From positions 1 through 25,418 of the forward strand of contig JALSHL010000078.1 in NCBI GenBank assembly GCA_026982255.1: a stretch of DNA of 25,418 nucleotides, read 5' to 3'. The notes under the pieces were generated by a model. It saw nothing but the letters and a program-made list of their open reading frames with translations. It had not been told where the DNA came from and searched no databases. Positions 24,301 to 25,418 of this stretch are shown here, in pieces. The first letter of the stretch is position 1, and every line of letters begins with the position of its first letter. The position numbers and the translations under genes were made by a program. This stretch comes from Paracoccaceae bacterium. Lineage in GTDB: Bacteria; Pseudomonadota; Alphaproteobacteria; Rhodobacterales; Rhodobacteraceae.

Positions 24301-24831
24301 GAACGAAACGGTATCGGGTTGCTGGCCATCCCGAATATTCTAGTGTTCGGCACTTTACTACCCCTGATCGCACCGGTTGCCGATGTCGTTTTTCTGGTCT
24401 TTATCTTGCGCCTGCTGCGCGACATCGTCCAGCATCCCACCATGGTATGGGCCGGTTTCTCGCCCACGGTATTCGCGCTTTACACGGTCTACCTGCTGTC
24501 CGATGTGGTGCTGTCGGCTATCGCGTTCCTGCTAGAGCCGAAAGAGGACAAGCGCCTGCTGTTCTGGGTGGTTTTCCAGCGCTTTTTCTACCGCCAGCTT
24601 CTGTATATTGCGGTATTTCGGTCACTCTGGAGAGCCATCACTGGCCGCCTGTCGGGCTGGCGCAAGGTCGTGCGCACCGGAGACGTTAGCCTGCCTCTGC
24701 CGGATCGGCAGGAAAGACGCAGACAGATCGCTATCGAACATGTTTCCGCAAGGGTTTCTAGCCGGAAAACACCCTACACCCTGACGAAGTCAGCGACCCC
24801 ACCTCGACCGGATAGTCGGGACGCGGATTAA
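21352..24831 (+). CDS. Three-domain polysaccharide synthase: inactive GH18, CE4 deacetylase, processive GT2
   Basis: An 1159-residue inner-membrane protein. After a basic N-terminus there is one membrane helix (about 30-52), then a GH18-like domain (about 105-470). Its DGxDxDxE motif reads D206-G-L-C-L-D-L-A213, so the catalytic Glu is Ala. A polysaccharide deacetylase (CE4, about 475-670) follows with every motif: FDDGP (483-487), H535-T-F-T-H539, RAPYG (573-577), DPSDW (607-611) and LHD (637-639). After a second helix (about 706-734) and a basic stop (SRRRR) comes a GT2 with DDGSTD (784-789), DAD (835-837), ED (926-927) and QRLRW (963-967), then about three helices. The topology puts GH18/CE4 in the periplasm and GT2 in the cytoplasm, a PgaB+PgaC-like function in one chain. 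An N-acetylhexosamine polymer is inferred. The start has a weak ribosome site, but no better one is seen. The last 74 nt overlap the next gene. Confidence 0.9.
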   Translation: MTRPPLRPEKRLPLRIFGDPDSSRGPYLRVFGYFIVITVIVWVAGFLASLLLDHPLPDQNRTDEAVFLAPSFDTLFPGIDMPPPSDRQPAPSMTQTGKNRPVPLAAGRRVFATVPLWPARSFISLQRHLQDIDVILPEWLTVPASGDRVLQEDPPRQQEIADFISENGRGQTILPTVRGLNRTLSEGNIEQLVHAMVTETAQGGYDGLCLDLAWTPRQAIPSGISLMRELAAAFGPAGKQTCVIIDLAGRDWPLPEINAIADLVVVIPFDQPGPSDIPSSLLPVGRFQQVTVPQMTLLDPQKTVLALGNSSADWVSNMTAPKFIPFAEVARRSGLHNEPIKFDETDGTSTLTYIDAQGNRHQIAVLDAVSAFNTLALLGPVEIGGLAIMPVGAEDPGLWHLVGRYGPVDPVAILREVPLPDYVGYEGTGGFFTAFGSPRTGIRDLVLDPAGKLVASQSYRRLPETFTVARWGGDMRNRVVLSFDDGPDSRYTRQILDILGETHTPAAFFLIGERAMQNPDVVRRIVADGHEFGIHTFTHPNISVISPARLTLEANATQRLLASISGRNTILFRAPYGEDSEPENAEQVEPMKLLSAEGYISAGIQIDPSDWQKPGAEELVKSVVAQTLKQGGGIILLHDSGGDRTQTVAALPHIIDALRNEGFEFTSLATLLGASRAEIMPPAQISGAIPPLKKRIDTITFTTTRAILATLPFLFGAALVLGVGRSFLIVVPALSRRRRQHAGNPVSPPVTVLIPAFNEAADIRNTIAAVLASDYPDFRVIVIDDGSTDNTRALIEEARREDSRITLLTQENMGKAVALNHGYTKAETDIIVAIDADTLILPDAVSHLVSHFGDRMVGAVAGNAKVGNRVNLVTRLQAVEYITSQNLDRRAFERFNAILVVPGAIGAWRRSAVVEAGGYSLQTLAEDADLTAAIIRKGYKVIYEDRAIAMTEAPETLRGLMGQRLRWTLGILQVAWKHRRAVLERNGIGLLAIPNILVFGTLLPLIAPVADVVFLVFILRLLRDIVQHPTMVWAGFSPTVFALYTVYLLSDVVLSAIAFLLEPKEDKRLLFWVVFQRFFYRQLLYIAVFRSLWRAITGRLSGWRKVVRTGDVSLPLPDRQERRRQIAIEHVSARVSSRKTPYTLTKSATPPRPDSRDAD

Positions 24832-25366
24832 GGATAATCTCCTGAACCGCCGTGATTTTGCGGGCACATTGGGTAGCCTCGCTGGCGGAAACCCCTTGAC
24901 CGTCTATATAGATATCAAGCCACGGCAACCCGTTGTAACCGGTGTGACAGGGGCCATTCTGCGGACGGCTCCCGTCGCCACAGACATCCTCTACCACCAC
25001 ATATTTGCGCAACCGTTTCAGATAGAACCGCGTGCCCGCCGGAAAATCGAGCGTCTGGCGTTTGCCGACAATCTTGTGCCCGACCGCAATTGTAATCGGA
25101 TCACGATACGTGCCTGTTCCACCCGCCCGGCGATGCACAACCGGTTTGGAAATAGCCGTCGACCCCGGGGGGGTATTGTCCCAGTAGCTATAGCCCGTCA
25201 GATAAATCCGGAACGCCTTTTCACCATAGGCATTGGTCGAAGTCGATTGCACAGCCCGAGTTGCCGCATCATTGGCCAGAGCGGCTGTCACGCTGCCAAT
25301 ACCCAGAACAACAATCAGCAAAAGGGCCACAACGGACCCCGCCACATTCCCCGAACGGAGTGTCAT
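24758..25366 (-). CDS. Secreted 3D/double-psi-barrel-like protein, fungal-secretome-like motif pattern
   Basis: A 202-residue exported protein. It has a signal peptide with a hydrophobic core at about 11-30 and an ALA site near 31. The mature part has FRIYLTGYSYWDN (52-64), GGTGTYRDPITIA (82-94), FPAGTRFYLKRLRKYVVVEDVCGDG (108-132), then WLDIYIDGQG (149-158) and CARKIT (167-172). GT-FY, VVED and LDI-(Y/F)-I-D spacing is that of '3D'/RlpA-type double-psi beta-barrels, which bind or cleave cell-wall glycans. Four Cys (129, 140, 167, 197) could form disulfides. The ribosome site is AAGG, 9 nt before the ATG. The gene converges on the synthase fusion and overlaps it by 74 nt. Whether it has lytic activity or only binds glycan is unclear. 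Confidence 0.7.
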   Translation of the reverse strand: MTLRSGNVAGSVVALLLIVVLGIGSVTAALANDAATRAVQSTSTNAYGEKAFRIYLTGYSYWDNTPPGSTAISKPVVHRRAGGTGTYRDPITIAVGHKIVGKRQTLDFPAGTRFYLKRLRKYVVVEDVCGDGSRPQNGPCHTGYNGLPWLDIYIDGQGVSASEATQCARKITAVQEIILNPRPDYPVEVGSLTSSGCRVFSG

Positions 25367-25418
25367 CTGTGTCTACCTTCTCAATTCAACAGAGGATTGC
25401 GCTTGGCCTGCCCTCGGT

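Overview
The window looks like a chromosomal segment of a Rhodobacterales (roseobacter-type) alphaproteobacterium. The evidence is a RegB-type redox sensor kinase followed by a DivL-like PAS protein, a motB-flgE-flgK-flgL-flgI block, a complete paaABCDE epoxidase operon, an O2-dependent hemF, and sites resembling the CtrA box (TTAA-N7-TTAA). Composition is moderately GC-rich. I see no mobile elements, tRNAs, rRNAs or CRISPR arrays.

Layout. (1) 1-2346, + strand: the 3' end of regB, then a PAS protein whose C-terminal kinase core is degenerate, preceded by a perfect TTAA-N7-TTAA site. (2) 8738-2343, - strand: a thiolase (paaJ/pcaF-like), paaA, paaB, paaC, paaD and paaE, tightly packed, then glpK behind a hairpin that includes the first base of its start codon. 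This is the phenylacetyl-CoA ring-epoxidation route: PaaABC(D)E makes the epoxide and the thiolase serves the final beta-ketoadipyl-CoA cleavage. (3) 14703-8889, - strand: motB, flgE, flgK, flgL and flgI, covering the stator, hook, hook-filament junction and P-ring. There is a good CtrA-like site before flgE and a weaker one before motB. (4) 17653-14793, - strand: a candidate structured leader RNA, a 63-codon small ORF, an MsbA-like ABC exporter and tlyA, with 8-nt and 4-nt overlaps between the last three. (5) hemF on the + strand. (6) A divergent pair: a Tat-exported DUF3131 protein (-) and a 1159-residue membrane protein (+) that joins a catalytically dead GH18 domain, an intact CE4 polysaccharide deacetylase and an intact processive GT2. 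This reads as a one-polypeptide synthase/deacetylase for an N-acetylated exopolysaccharide. (7) A small secreted double-psi-barrel-like protein (-) overlapping the 3' end of the fusion gene.

Most noteworthy. The first is the 17537-17653 region on the - strand. A 9-bp closing helix encloses two hairpins (a three-way junction), followed 12 nt later by a hairpin that hides an otherwise excellent ribosome-binding site. This is a riboswitch-like layout in front of an exporter operon, and I do not recognise it as a known class. The second is the GH18(dead)-CE4-GT2 / DUF3131 pair, a coherent and probably under-described polysaccharide system. The third is the pseudokinase under an apparent CtrA box. 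All of this comes from reading the sequence. No alignment, folding or database search was run.
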